Of a stretch of DNA of 64,000 nucleotides, positions 1 to 9,298 are shown one piece after another. Made by a program: the position numbers and the translations under genes. Source of the DNA: an uncultured bacterium (GTDB lineage: Bacteria > Pseudomonadota > Alphaproteobacteria > Sphingomonadales > Sphingomonadaceae); NCBI GenBank assembly GCA_903884945.1, contig CAISGR010000050.1:1-64000 (forward strand). Reading direction: 5' to 3'. The stretch's first letter is position 1. Each line of letters starts with the position of its first letter. The notes below the pieces were generated by a model, which did no database searches, was not told the DNA's origin, and saw nothing but the letters and a program-made list of their open reading frames with translations.

Positions 1-1510
<1,510 letters not shown>

Positions 1511-1625
1511 AGCAGGGTTGTAGCAGAACGCGCGCCGGGCGCTATTCGAAAACGTCCGCGCCGCGGCCCGTCCATGTCGCGGCACACCCGGACCGCCGTG
1601 CGGAGACCGTCACCCGCGCAAAGCA

Positions 1626-1657
1626 CGGGCCGCGCGACCCGAGGATCGCGCGGCCCG
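1626..1657 (-). terminator. Hairpin terminator of the ferritin-like gene pair
   Basis: A perfect 12-bp stem (CGGGCCGCGCGA paired with TCGCGCGGCCCG, 8-nt loop) lies 45 nt beyond the stop codon of the ferritin-like gene ending at 1703. On the minus strand it is followed by a weak T-containing stretch (TGCTTTGC), so it may work as an intrinsic terminator. It would separate this pair from the thiC riboswitch. Confidence 0.55.
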
Positions 1658-1702
1658 GAGGATCGGTACCGTCACCCGAGCCGAAGCCTCGGGGTCCGGA
1701 CC

Positions 1703-2698
1703 CTAGTTCGCGTCGCTCGAGGCGAAATAGGTGCTGATGATGCCGTTCGGGAAGAAGCCCCCGCCGACGACCGCAGCGTGATTGGTGTAGAGCACGTTCA
1801 GCGCCTGGCCGGTGGTGCGCCCGAACACGATGCCGTTCGAATCGGTCGGGGTGACGTTCGACACGGTCGAATCCGCGCCGCTGACGCCCTGATCGATATC
1901 GGTGACGCCATCGAAGCTGTCACGCCCGTTGCTGAGCTGGTCAGTCGCGGTGCGCGCCGCCGTGCCCAGCGCATAGAGCTGCGAGCGGATCATCGCGGCA
2001 TGATAGGATTTGGTGGCGAGCATATCGGCCGCCGCGTTGACATAGAGCAGGTTGGTGATCGCGGGGATGGCGCCGCGATAGGCGCTGACCACGACATCCT
2101 GGATCATGAAGGCACCGAGCAGGAAATTGAGCTCGCTGGCATAGGGATCGAAGGTATCGGACGCGCCGATCAGGCCGCCGGCGCGCGCGATGCGGGTGAA
2201 GCCGCCGGTCGCGCTGCTCGAAATGTCGAGCGCGGGCTGGGCCGCGGCGGCCGCGCCGGTGGCCGAGCGCAGGAAGCCGAGATGGGCGAGCTCGCCCGCC
2301 GCGATCTCCCGGGCATATTGGCCGAGCAGCGCCGTGCTGAAGGTGACCTGCGCGCCGCCGGTGACCGTCCCCTGCGTGCCGGTGCCGGTGAGCAGCGACG
2401 CGGCGACGCCGGCGCCGGTGGTCGCCCAGGCGAAATATTGCGCCTCGAGATACTGGAGCTGCAGCGCGAAGTTCAGATAATCGACATCAAGCGCGACGGT
2501 GGAACTGGCCGTCGGGGTCGGCGTGGCGGTGCCGGTCGAGGTAGGGGTAGGCGTCGGGCTGCTCGAGCTGCTGCCGCCACAGGCGGCCAGGCCCATGGCG
2601 AGCGTGGCACCGCCGGCGAGCTGCATGAAGCGGCGGCGTTCGTCGCGGCGGCGTTCGCCCGCGTCGAGGACCTGGATCGGGGTATCGGTATCGGTCAT
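1703..2698 (-). CDS. Exported ferritin-like domain lipoprotein (paralogue 1)
   Basis: This 331-residue protein has a Ferritin_2-type helical domain (PF13668-like). The N-terminus combines an arginine-rich Tat-like motif (ERRRFMQLAGG, about residues 20-30) with a lipobox-like LAAC and a Ser/Pro/Thr linker, suggesting a Tat-exported lipoprotein. The helix segments QLQYLEAQYFAWATTG, EIAAGELAHLGFLRSATG, FLLGAFMIQDVVVSAYRG and YHAAMIRSQLYALG resemble the downstream-strand neighbour. FMIQDV carries Gln where the neighbour has Glu, which may weaken a metal site. It lies 35 nt after its paralogue on the same strand, so the two probably form one transcript. The physiological role of the family is unknown to me. 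Confidence 0.82.
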   Translation of the reverse strand: MTDTDTPIQVLDAGERRRDERRRFMQLAGGATLAMGLAACGGSSSSSPTPTPTSTGTATPTPTASSTVALDVDYLNFALQLQYLEAQYFAWATTGAGVAASLLTGTGTQGTVTGGAQVTFSTALLGQYAREIAAGELAHLGFLRSATGAAAAAQPALDISSSATGGFTRIARAGGLIGASDTFDPYASELNFLLGAFMIQDVVVSAYRGAIPAITNLLYVNAAADMLATKSYHAAMIRSQLYALGTAARTATDQLSNGRDSFDGVTDIDQGVSGADSTVSNVTPTDSNGIVFGRTTGQALNVLYTNHAAVVGGGFFPNGIISTYFASSDAN

Positions 2699-2733
2699 CG
2701 TGAAATCTTCCCTTGGGCGGGCCGTGAGCGCGA

Positions 2734-3717
2734 TCAGTTCGCGGTGCTGGTTTTGACCGCGCCGTTGAGGCCGGCCGTGAAGAAGCCGCCGGCGCTGACC
2801 GCGGCGCTGTTCAGGTACAGGACGTTGAGCACCTGGCCGCTGCTGCGGCCATAAGCGAGACCATCCGCACCGGCCGGCACGATGTTCGACACCAGATTGC
2901 CGCTGACCGTGGTCGGCGAAATGCCCTGGTCGACATCGGTGCCGGTGCCGTCCAGCACATCGCGGACATCGGAGATCTTGTCCGCATTGGTGCGCAACGC
3001 CGGCGTCGCGACGCCCTTGGCATAGAGCAGCGAGCGGATCACCGCGGCGTGATGCGCGTGCGAGGAAAGGATGCCGAGCAGCGCGCTGAGCAGCGTCTTG
3101 TCCGTGATGGTGGTCGAGGCGCCGTTATAGGCGGTGACGAGCACGTCCTCGATCATGAAGGCGCCGAGCAGGAAATTCTCGTCGCTGGCATAGACATCGA
3201 AGGTGCCCCCGGTCGCGACGATCGTGGCCCCGGCGGCGAGCTTGCTGAACGCGCCGGTCGCGGTGACGCCGAGATCGATCGCCGGCTGGGCGGTCGCGCC
3301 GTCAGTGCCGAGCGTGGTGCGCAGATAGGCGACATGGCCCGCCAGATCCTGCGCGATCTCCTTGGCATATTGCGCGACGAGCGGATCAGTGAAGGTCACC
3401 TGCCGCGCGCCGGTGGCCGCACCGGCCGTGCCGACACCGGTCAGCTGCGCGGCGGGAAGGCCGGCGCCGGTGACGGCATAGCTGTAATATTGCGCGCCGA
3501 GATATTCGAGCTGGAGCAGGAAATTGCCCATGTCGTTGTCGGCGATCGTCGCGGCCGACGCCGAGGTGGCGATCGCCAGCGCGCCGGCCCCGGCCGCGGT
3601 GACCGCCACGGCGCCGAAGGCCGCGCGGAAGAACTCGCGGCGCTCGCTGCGCAGCGTGCTATCGGCCTCGGGGCGCGATGCGGTGCCCTCGATCAGCTGC
3701 TGGTCGTCGGTCGACAT
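2734..3717 (-). CDS. Tat-exported ferritin-like domain protein (paralogue 2)
   Basis: This 327-residue protein has a Tat-type signal peptide (SERREFFRAAFGAVAV, then an Ala-rich core ending near ATSASA) and a Ferritin_2-like four-helix domain. Putative ligand-bearing helices are LQLEYLGAQYYSYAVTG, EIAQDLAGHVAYLRTTLG, FMIEDVLVTAYNG and HAHHAAVIRSLLYAKG. The start at 3717 has a strong Shine-Dalgarno AAGGAG. It is the promoter-proximal member of a tandem duplicated pair and lacks the lipobox seen in paralogue 1. Possible roles include a periplasmic diiron redox or stress protein, but the substrate cannot be read from the sequence. Confidence 0.82.
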   Translation of the reverse strand: MSTDDQQLIEGTASRPEADSTLRSERREFFRAAFGAVAVTAAGAGALAIATSASAATIADNDMGNFLLQLEYLGAQYYSYAVTGAGLPAAQLTGVGTAGAATGARQVTFTDPLVAQYAKEIAQDLAGHVAYLRTTLGTDGATAQPAIDLGVTATGAFSKLAAGATIVATGGTFDVYASDENFLLGAFMIEDVLVTAYNGASTTITDKTLLSALLGILSSHAHHAAVIRSLLYAKGVATPALRTNADKISDVRDVLDGTGTDVDQGISPTTVSGNLVSNIVPAGADGLAYGRSSGQVLNVLYLNSAAVSAGGFFTAGLNGAVKTSTAN

Positions 3718-3906
3718 GACCTCTCCTTGAAGTGAATCCCGGCGTGAACGGGAGTAATTTGGCCGCCGGTCCCAATCAGTTGCAAGGGAAAGCTGGTCGA
3801 TTCCGGCGGGTTTCCGTACCCGGGTAGCCGATCTACGGGTGCCACATCAACAACCGTTAACGGCCGATCCGGCCCGAGCCCGGCACCACCCGCCGGAAAT
3901 CGTCCT

Positions 3907-4776
3907 TCAGAAGGTGTAGCCCAGGCCGATCGCGCCGAACCACTGGTTGGGGCTGCCGGCGATCCGCGTGACCGGACTTGCGGCGAAATCATCCTCCATC
4001 CGCGTGTAGGACCCGGTCGCGTAGATGCCGAGGCCGTGGAGCAGGTCCCCGGTCAGCGAATGGCTGGCGACCGCGCCGAAGGTGATGTCCTTCCAGCCCT
4101 TGCGCCCGCTGAACACCGGCAGCCCGCTGCGCAGCGAACCGGCCGAATCGACGTCGAAATAGGCGCGGGAATAGCCCGCCCCGGCATAATCGGCCGAGGC
4201 CGAGATGGCGACGAACGCCTTGCGGCTGAGCGGCGTGCTGTATTCGATCATCGGGGTGATCACATAGCTGCGATAGATGCCGCTGATATCGTGGACATAG
4301 GCCACGCGCACCGTGAGATTGTCGTAATCGCTGGTGATCAGGCCGGTCTTGCCGAGGCCGACAAAGCCGCCCGCCTCCACCGCGAGCTTGCGCTTGCCGA
4401 GCGCCCTGACCTGCGGATCGACCAGCCGGCCGGTGCGGTTGAGGTTGATGCCGCCGATCGGCCCGAACTGGACATCGACCGAAGGCCCCGGCGGATTCGG
4501 AATCAGATCGACATAGAGCTGCGTGTTGCGGGTCCAGAAGGCGAAGCCGTCCAGCTTGCCGCGCGCGGCGAGCGCGGGCGTGACGACATAATCGTTCGAG
4601 CCCTCATAGCTGGGCATGTAGACGCCGCCCGCGCCGATGGTGAGGCTGTTGCGCCCCGTATCGACCGAGTCGGCTGGCGGCGATGCGGCGGGGCTGCTGT
4701 CCTGGGCCAGGGCGGGCGCCGCCACGGCGCAGGCAAGCGTGGCAGCGAACAGCGCGAGGCGGGATTTGGTTTTCAC
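3907..4776 (-). CDS. MipA/OmpV family outer-membrane protein
   Basis: This 289-residue protein has a clear Sec signal peptide (MKTKSRLALFAATLACAVAA, cleavage after ALA) followed by alternating beta-strand sequence and a C-terminal aromatic (LGYTF), typical of outer-membrane barrels. Internal features such as GAGGVYMPSYEGSNDYVVTP and SVDVQFGPIGGINLNRTG match the MipA/OmpV (PF06629) family. Members have been linked to murein-hydrolase scaffolding and osmotic or antibiotic response; which applies here is unknown. It follows the DUF2141 gene by 72 nt on the same strand. Confidence 0.88.
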   Translation of the reverse strand: MKTKSRLALFAATLACAVAAPALAQDSSPAASPPADSVDTGRNSLTIGAGGVYMPSYEGSNDYVVTPALAARGKLDGFAFWTRNTQLYVDLIPNPPGPSVDVQFGPIGGINLNRTGRLVDPQVRALGKRKLAVEAGGFVGLGKTGLITSDYDNLTVRVAYVHDISGIYRSYVITPMIEYSTPLSRKAFVAISASADYAGAGYSRAYFDVDSAGSLRSGLPVFSGRKGWKDITFGAVASHSLTGDLLHGLGIYATGSYTRMEDDFAASPVTRIAGSPNQWFGAIGLGYTF

Positions 4777-4848
4777 GATGGGGGAAACTCCAGGGAACGA
4801 GATACCACGCCAAACGCCGGTGCCGCGGCTTGGGTCCGCCCGGCCGGG

Positions 4849-5376
4849 CTAGAGGAGATAAAGCATCCTGACCTGTTGCGCATCGGCATCACCCGAAACG
4901 GTGAAGCGCGCCGCCTTGAACGGGGGCGGGCCGAAGGCGATGGCGGGATTACGCGAGAAGCCGAAGCCCTCGCGCGGGATGCCGGCAAAGGTATCGAGCT
5001 TGCCGTTGCCATTCTCGTCATGGATCACGGCGATCGCATAATCGCCGCGGGGCAGCCCATCGAAACTGATCGCATGGCCGCTCGCGGGGCCGGTCGCGGG
5101 GATCGAGCGCGTCACCGACTGGGCATCATTGGCGCATTTCGGGAAATTGGCGGGCGTGGCGGTAAGGCAGATGCGGATCATCCCGCGGGTGGAGCGCAGC
5201 CGGGCCACGTCGAGCGAGAGATCACAGACCGGCATCGCTCCCGGCAGCAGCAGCATCGCCGCCGCCGCGAACGCGGCCCTGCCCGCGCCCCGCGCGCCGG
5301 GCGTGGTCCCGCGCGAAATCGCCGATTCCCCGATCGGTGCCGCAGAGCCGGTCCCAGAACCGGAAATATAAGCCAT
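4849..5376 (-). CDS. DUF2141 family exported protein
   Basis: The C-terminal two thirds match the DUF2141 pattern: LRSTRGMIRICLT, then GLPRGDYAIAVIHDENGNGKLD and a FGFSRNPAIAFGPPPF block, a small beta-sandwich usually found outside the cytoplasm. I chose the ATG at 5376 because CAGGGGAA lies just upstream; an ATG at 5397 has no ribosome-binding site. With this start (175 aa) the gene overlaps the 3' end of the preceding desaturase gene by 155 nt. The hydrophobic stretch RAAFAAAAMLLLPGAMPV then sits unusually far from the N-terminus (residue ~33). A later ATG at 5256 would leave no usable signal peptide. Confidence 0.75.
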   Translation of the reverse strand: MAYISGSGTGSAAPIGESAISRGTTPGARGAGRAAFAAAAMLLLPGAMPVCDLSLDVARLRSTRGMIRICLTATPANFPKCANDAQSVTRSIPATGPASGHAISFDGLPRGDYAIAVIHDENGNGKLDTFAGIPREGFGFSRNPAIAFGPPPFKAARFTVSGDADAQQVRMLYLL

Positions 5377-6052
5377 AATTTCCCCTGTACTGCTCATGAT
5401 GCCGCTGGTGATGGCTGGCCGTGATCAGCCATGCCCCCAATCGCCCCCGCCACATGAATGCAGGGAAAACCTCCCAGCCCATGTGATTGGTGACACCCAT
5501 AACCGTCATGACGGTGAGCACCACCGCCAGCGCGGCCGGATGGATCGGAATCACGAAGACCAGTAGCGGAATTGCCACAGCCCCGGTGAGCGCCTCGACC
5601 GGGTGGAACGCCATCGCCGCCCAGGCCGTGGGCGGGCGGCTGGCATGGTGCACGGCATGGGCAATGCGGAACGGCGCCGGCAGGTGCATCCAGCGATGCG
5701 TCCAGTAGAACCAGCTGTCGTGCGCGACGAGGAACAGCAGCACCGAGACGGGCAGATACCAGAGCGGAAAGGCGTGGACATCGGCATAGATCCGCGTCCA
5801 GCCGCGATTCTGCCAGCCCCAGGCAACGATGCCGGCCGGAATCCCGTAGATCGCCGCCGAGGCGAGGCTCCACAGGATCTCCCGCCGGATCTGCGGATCG
5901 AGCCCGGCATAGAGGCCGGGGTGCTTCGCCCGGGTGGCGGCGGCGAAGGCGCCGCTGACGATCAGGTAGCGCACGCCGACGATGACCGTCATCGCGACCG
6001 CGGACAGGAGGATGGCGAGGGCGACGTGCATCGGCACGGCCATACACGGCAA
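5222..6052 (-). CDS. Sterol desaturase / fatty-acid hydroxylase family protein
   Basis: This 276-residue integral membrane di-iron enzyme has the histidine clusters HDSWFYWTHRWMH, HAVHHASRPP and SHHQRHHEQYRGNYG, plus WDRLCGTDRGIGDF near the C-terminus, which place it in PF04116. Several hydrophobic helices precede the clusters. Possible substrates are lipids, hopanoids or carotenoids; the sequence does not decide. The start is probably one of three ATGs (6052, 6043, 6031). The last 155 nt overlap the DUF2141 gene, and MipA/OmpV follows, so the three may be co-transcribed. Confidence 0.86.
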   Translation of the reverse strand: MPCMAVPMHVALAILLSAVAMTVIVGVRYLIVSGAFAAATRAKHPGLYAGLDPQIRREILWSLASAAIYGIPAGIVAWGWQNRGWTRIYADVHAFPLWYLPVSVLLFLVAHDSWFYWTHRWMHLPAPFRIAHAVHHASRPPTAWAAMAFHPVEALTGAVAIPLLVFVIPIHPAALAVVLTVMTVMGVTNHMGWEVFPAFMWRGRLGAWLITASHHQRHHEQYRGNYGLYFRFWDRLCGTDRGIGDFARDHARRAGRGQGRVRGGGDAAAAGSDAGL

Positions 6053-6087
6053 AGCACCCCGCCGTCATGCGGGACGTGCGCTGATCG

Positions 6088-6681
6088 CTATACCACCATG
6101 GCGGCGCAATCGCGGGCGATCTGCTCGAGCGCGGCACGCGATTCGCCGGCACGGGCGCGGACGCTGAGCGAGTGCAGTACCGAGGCGACGATCCGGGCGC
6201 AGGCGGCGGGCCGGGTGCTGCCGGCATCGGCGAGCAGCCCTTCGATGCGGCGATCCTCCATTTCGAGAAAGGCGCTCAGCGCGGCGCGGACCTGCGGATC
6301 GGTGGCTGCCTCGGCCGTCGCCGTGCCGATCAGCAGGCAGCCCGCCGGCCCCTGCTCGCCCGAGAGATAGCCCTGGATCGCGCCCACCAGCATGCGCTCG
6401 ACCATCGGCCGGAGCGGCAGGCCGAGCGCGCCGAGGCCGTCGAACGCCTTTTCGACCCGCGCGGAGAGGCGGCCGAGCGCAGCGAGGTACAGCGCGCGCT
6501 TGTCGCCGAACGCGGCATAGAGGCTGGGCCGGGCCAGCCCGGTGGCATCGACCAGATCGTCGAGCGAGGTCGCGGCATAGCCCTGGGTGCGGAAGCGCTC
6601 AGCCGCCGCCTTCAGCGCCAGATCGGGATCGAAGCCACGCGGGCGGCCCCGGGATCGGCCCCGTGGGACGGGCTCAGTCAA
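6088..6681 (-). CDS. TetR/AcrR family transcriptional regulator
   Basis: This 197-residue protein has an N-terminal TetR helix-turn-helix (ALKAAAERFRTQGYAATSLD, LVDATGLARPSLYAAFGDKR, about residues 22-70) and a C-terminal ligand domain resembling TetR_C. It starts with TTG at 6681; no ATG or GTG fits upstream of the HTH, and no good Shine-Dalgarno is visible, so a leaderless or very short-leader mRNA is possible. It is divergent from a glutathione S-transferase gene across 87 nt containing an inverted repeat, the usual arrangement of a repressor with its target. Confidence 0.88.
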   Translation of the reverse strand: MTEPVPRGRSRGRPRGFDPDLALKAAAERFRTQGYAATSLDDLVDATGLARPSLYAAFGDKRALYLAALGRLSARVEKAFDGLGALGLPLRPMVERMLVGAIQGYLSGEQGPAGCLLIGTATAEAATDPQVRAALSAFLEMEDRRIEGLLADAGSTRPAACARIVASVLHSLSVRARAGESRAALEQIARDCAAMVV

Positions 6682-6684
6682 TTA

Positions 6685-6739
6685 TGTACCATTTCGCAAA
6701 GAATCCTTGACGCCACGCAATATCATGCGAAACAGTACA
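6685..6739. promoter_or_regulatory. Inverted repeat, candidate TetR operator
   Basis: TGTACCATTTCGCA at 6685-6698 is repeated in inverse orientation as TGCGAAACAGTACA at 6726-6739 (12 of 14 positions complementary) with 27 nt between. A TTGACG box lies between the arms at 6707-6712. The left arm abuts the TetR start codon and the right arm lies 30 nt before the GST start, so one dimer or two could silence both genes. Binding is inferred from symmetry and position. Confidence 0.6.
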
Positions 6740-6768
6740 AAAATCAACCAAGCCCGAGGGAGGTCCCC

Positions 6769-7383
6769 ATGAAGCTCTATTTCATTCCCTTCGCCTGCTC
6801 GCTCGCCACGCGGATCGCGATCGAGGAGGCCGAGCTCGACGCCGAGTTCGTGCAGGTTTCCCCCGGCGGCCAGCTCCCCGACGGCCGCCCGTTCACCGCA
6901 GTGAGCCCGATGGGCTATGTGCCGGCGATGGAGACGCGCGGCGGGCTCGCGCTGACCGAAGGCCCGGCGGTGCTGACCTATATCGCCGACCTCGCCGCCG
7001 AGGGCGTGCTGGCGCCGGCGCCCTATACCGAGGAGCGCTACCAGATGATCCGCTGGCTCAACTTCCTCTCGACCGAACTGCACAAGGCGGTATTCGCCCC
7101 GCTGATGAGCCGCACCGCCACCGACGGCGCGAAGGCATGGGCCCGCGAGCTCGCGGCCAAGCGCCTCGACCTGCTCTCGGCGCATCTCGACGGCGCCGAC
7201 TATCTGCTCGGCAGCTTCAGCGTCGCGGACGCCTATCTGCTCAGCATCCTCAACTGGTGCGAGCATGCGGGCGTCGCGATCGCCGAGTGGCCGGTGCTGC
7301 TCGGCTGGCGCACCAGGATGCGCCGCCGGCCCTCGGTTGCGCAGGCGATGGCGACCGAAATGCCGCTCCGCCAGGCGGCGTGA
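6769..7383 (+). CDS. Glutathione S-transferase family protein
   Basis: This 204-residue protein has an N-terminal thioredoxin-like GST domain (MKLYFIPFACSLATRIAIEE, with Cys10 in the place used by beta-class bacterial GSTs). SPMGYVPAMETRGG holds the cis-proline, and TEGPAVLTYIAD is the Glu-Ser/Gly-type glutathione contact. The helical C-terminal domain includes SVADAYLLSILNWCEHAGV. The start ATG has GAGGGAGG upstream. Its TetR neighbour suggests induction by an electrophile or aromatic compound. Confidence 0.9.
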   Translation: MKLYFIPFACSLATRIAIEEAELDAEFVQVSPGGQLPDGRPFTAVSPMGYVPAMETRGGLALTEGPAVLTYIADLAAEGVLAPAPYTEERYQMIRWLNFLSTELHKAVFAPLMSRTATDGAKAWARELAAKRLDLLSAHLDGADYLLGSFSVADAYLLSILNWCEHAGVAIAEWPVLLGWRTRMRRRPSVAQAMATEMPLRQAA

Positions 7384-7404
7384 GCAGGGCGCGACGCTCG
7401 ATTG

Positions 7405-8145
7405 CTAGCCCTGCGCGGTCGGCCGGATGACGATGCTGCCGACATCGACCTCAGGTGGCTGTTCAAGCGCGAACAGGATGCCCCGGGCAATCGCATCGGG
7501 CGGGATCGCGATCTCGCCCAGCTGCTTCCCTATCGCGTCCTTTACCGCCTGATCGGTGATCGATTCGCTGAAGTTGGTGGCAATCATCCCCGGAGACACC
7601 TCCGTCACGCGAAGCGTCGCTCCCGCCTCCTGCCTCAGCGCTTCGGTAATGGTGCGGACTGCGTTCTTCGTGGCCGCGTAGACGCCCATCGTCGGGACTA
7701 TCTTGATGCCCGCCGTCGAAACGACGTTGATCACATGGCCGCTTTCCTGCCGCGCAAACACGGGCAGGGCGGCGGCGATGCCGTAAAGCGTCCCGCGCAG
7801 ATTGACGTCGATCATGGCGTCCCAATCCTCGACGCGCAGCGCATCGAAGCGCGAGATCGGCCCGATTCCGGCATTGTTGACGATGGCGTCGAGCTTGCCG
7901 CCCAGCGCAACCGCCACCGCGACAAGCGCTTCAAGATCGCTCCGGTTGCGGACGTCCGTCACCTTCACCGCAGCCCTGCCCCCGGCGGCGGCGATCTCGT
8001 CGGCGATCGCGCCCAGCGCTGCTTCGTTGCGCGCGCCCAGCACCACGAAAGCGCCGCGTTCCGCCAACAGCTTCGCCGTTGCCCGCCCGATCCCGCTGCT
8101 GGCGCCCGTGATCGCGACAACCTTGCCTTCGATGCCCAATGCCAA
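7405..8145 (-). CDS. SDR family NAD(P)-dependent oxidoreductase
   Basis: This 246-residue classical short-chain dehydrogenase has the cofactor motif TGASSGIG (about residues 13-20), NNAG, a catalytic Ser in VVSTAGIKI and the YxxxK pair in YAATKNAVR. Arg after the first beta-alpha unit and the ARNEAAL loop suggest NADPH preference. It closely resembles NADP-dependent 3-hydroxy acid dehydrogenases (YdfG-like). It is transcribed divergently from the AraC-type regulator 56 nt away, which is its likely controller. Confidence 0.9.
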   Translation of the reverse strand: MALGIEGKVVAITGASSGIGRATAKLLAERGAFVVLGARNEAALGAIADEIAAAGGRAAVKVTDVRNRSDLEALVAVAVALGGKLDAIVNNAGIGPISRFDALRVEDWDAMIDVNLRGTLYGIAAALPVFARQESGHVINVVSTAGIKIVPTMGVYAATKNAVRTITEALRQEAGATLRVTEVSPGMIATNFSESITDQAVKDAIGKQLGEIAIPPDAIARGILFALEQPPEVDVGSIVIRPTAQG

Positions 8146-8201
8146 ATCTCCTTCACCCGAAGATATGCGCTGGGCTCGAGATGATCTATGCGATGTAATC
8201 C

Positions 8202-9125
8202 ATGGTTTTATCGCATACGTCCAAAGTCGGCACCGACCCGCTGTCGGATGTCCTCAACATTCTCGGCGCAAGGGTGACGCGGCGCACTCGCCTGGAAGCT
8301 GCAGGGCAATGGGCGCTCGCATTTCCGGCGATCGATCGGCTCAAGTTCGTGGCCATCCTGCGCGGGACCGGCTGGATGCTGCTGCCGGGGCGCCCGCCCC
8401 AGCTGCTGTCCGCGGGCGATGTCTGCGTGCTCGGACGGTCGGCCTATGTGGTGGCCAGCGACCCGCAGCTACCGCCGAGCGATGGCCAAGCCCTTTATGA
8501 CGCGACCGGCGGCGACGTCGCGCATCTCGGGGGCGACGAAACGGTCGCGCTCGGTGGCTCCGTCACCTTCGCCGCCGAGAACGCGGACTTTCTGCTTAAC
8601 ATGCTGCCGGAATTCCTGCTCGTTCCCGGATCGTCGGCTGGATCCAGTGCGGTGGCAACGATCCTTTCGCTGATGAGCGGCGAGGCCGAACGCGACGGCA
8701 TCGGCAGCGACATCGTGAGCGCGCGTCTCGCTGACGTGTTGCTGGTGGAGGCGATCCGCGCCTATTCGGCCAGCGTCGGGCAGGTTGAAATCGGATGGCT
8801 TGGCGCTCTTTCGGATCCCCGGCTCGGCCGGGTTCTTCGCGCCATCCACGCGAATGTCGCGCAGCCATGGACGGTGGCGCAGCTTGCGGGCGTGGCGGGC
8901 ATGTCGCGGGCTGCCTTCTCCGCCACCTTCACGCACCGCGTGGGGCAGCCTCCGCTCAGCTATGTGCGGGCGTGGCGACTCACCATCGCGCGCGCGGCGC
9001 TGGCGCAGGGGGATACAACTGTCGCCAGCATAGCGAACAAGGTCGGCTACACCTCTCAAAGTGCTTTCGGCTTCGCCTTCCGGGCCGCCTTCGGCTCACC
9101 TCCAAAGGCTCATCGTCGATCCTGA
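8202..9125 (+). CDS. AraC family transcriptional regulator (cupin_6 sensor)
   Basis: This 307-residue protein has an N-terminal cupin-like sensor (about residues 15-190; includes RGTGWMLLPGRPPQLLSAGD) and a C-terminal double HTH of the AraC type (WTVAQLAGVAGMSRAAFSAT and VASIANKVGYTSQSAFGFAF, roughly residues 225-300). The sensor resembles PF12852, found in regulators that activate an adjacent oxidoreductase. Divergence from the SDR gene supports that pairing; the effector is unknown. Confidence 0.9.
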   Translation: MVLSHTSKVGTDPLSDVLNILGARVTRRTRLEAAGQWALAFPAIDRLKFVAILRGTGWMLLPGRPPQLLSAGDVCVLGRSAYVVASDPQLPPSDGQALYDATGGDVAHLGGDETVALGGSVTFAAENADFLLNMLPEFLLVPGSSAGSSAVATILSLMSGEAERDGIGSDIVSARLADVLLVEAIRAYSASVGQVEIGWLGALSDPRLGRVLRAIHANVAQPWTVAQLAGVAGMSRAAFSATFTHRVGQPPLSYVRAWRLTIARAALAQGDTTVASIANKVGYTSQSAFGFAFRAAFGSPPKAHRRS

Positions 9126-9298
9126 GGGGCACCCCTTGCGATCCGGCGGCAGCGGAACCGGCCGTCGCTTGTCCACGATGTCTGCGCGGTGGCAGGGGTG
9201 CGCATCGGTGCCTGCCGTGCCGGACCGATCGCGAGCCGTACCCGCCGCGGCGCAAGCGAGCGATTTGCACGACGAAGCGATTCGGCTAGGCACGCTCC

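Noticed and set aside
3718..3906. EcfG-type promoter (GGAAC-N16/17-CGTT) upstream of the ferritin-like genes
   Set aside because: The closest match is GGGAC with 18-nt spacing to CGTT, two departures from the consensus.
9126..9298. Promoter or operator for the crt operon
   Set aside because: TTGCAC with a 16-nt spacer to TAGGCA is a poor match; no repeat was convincing.
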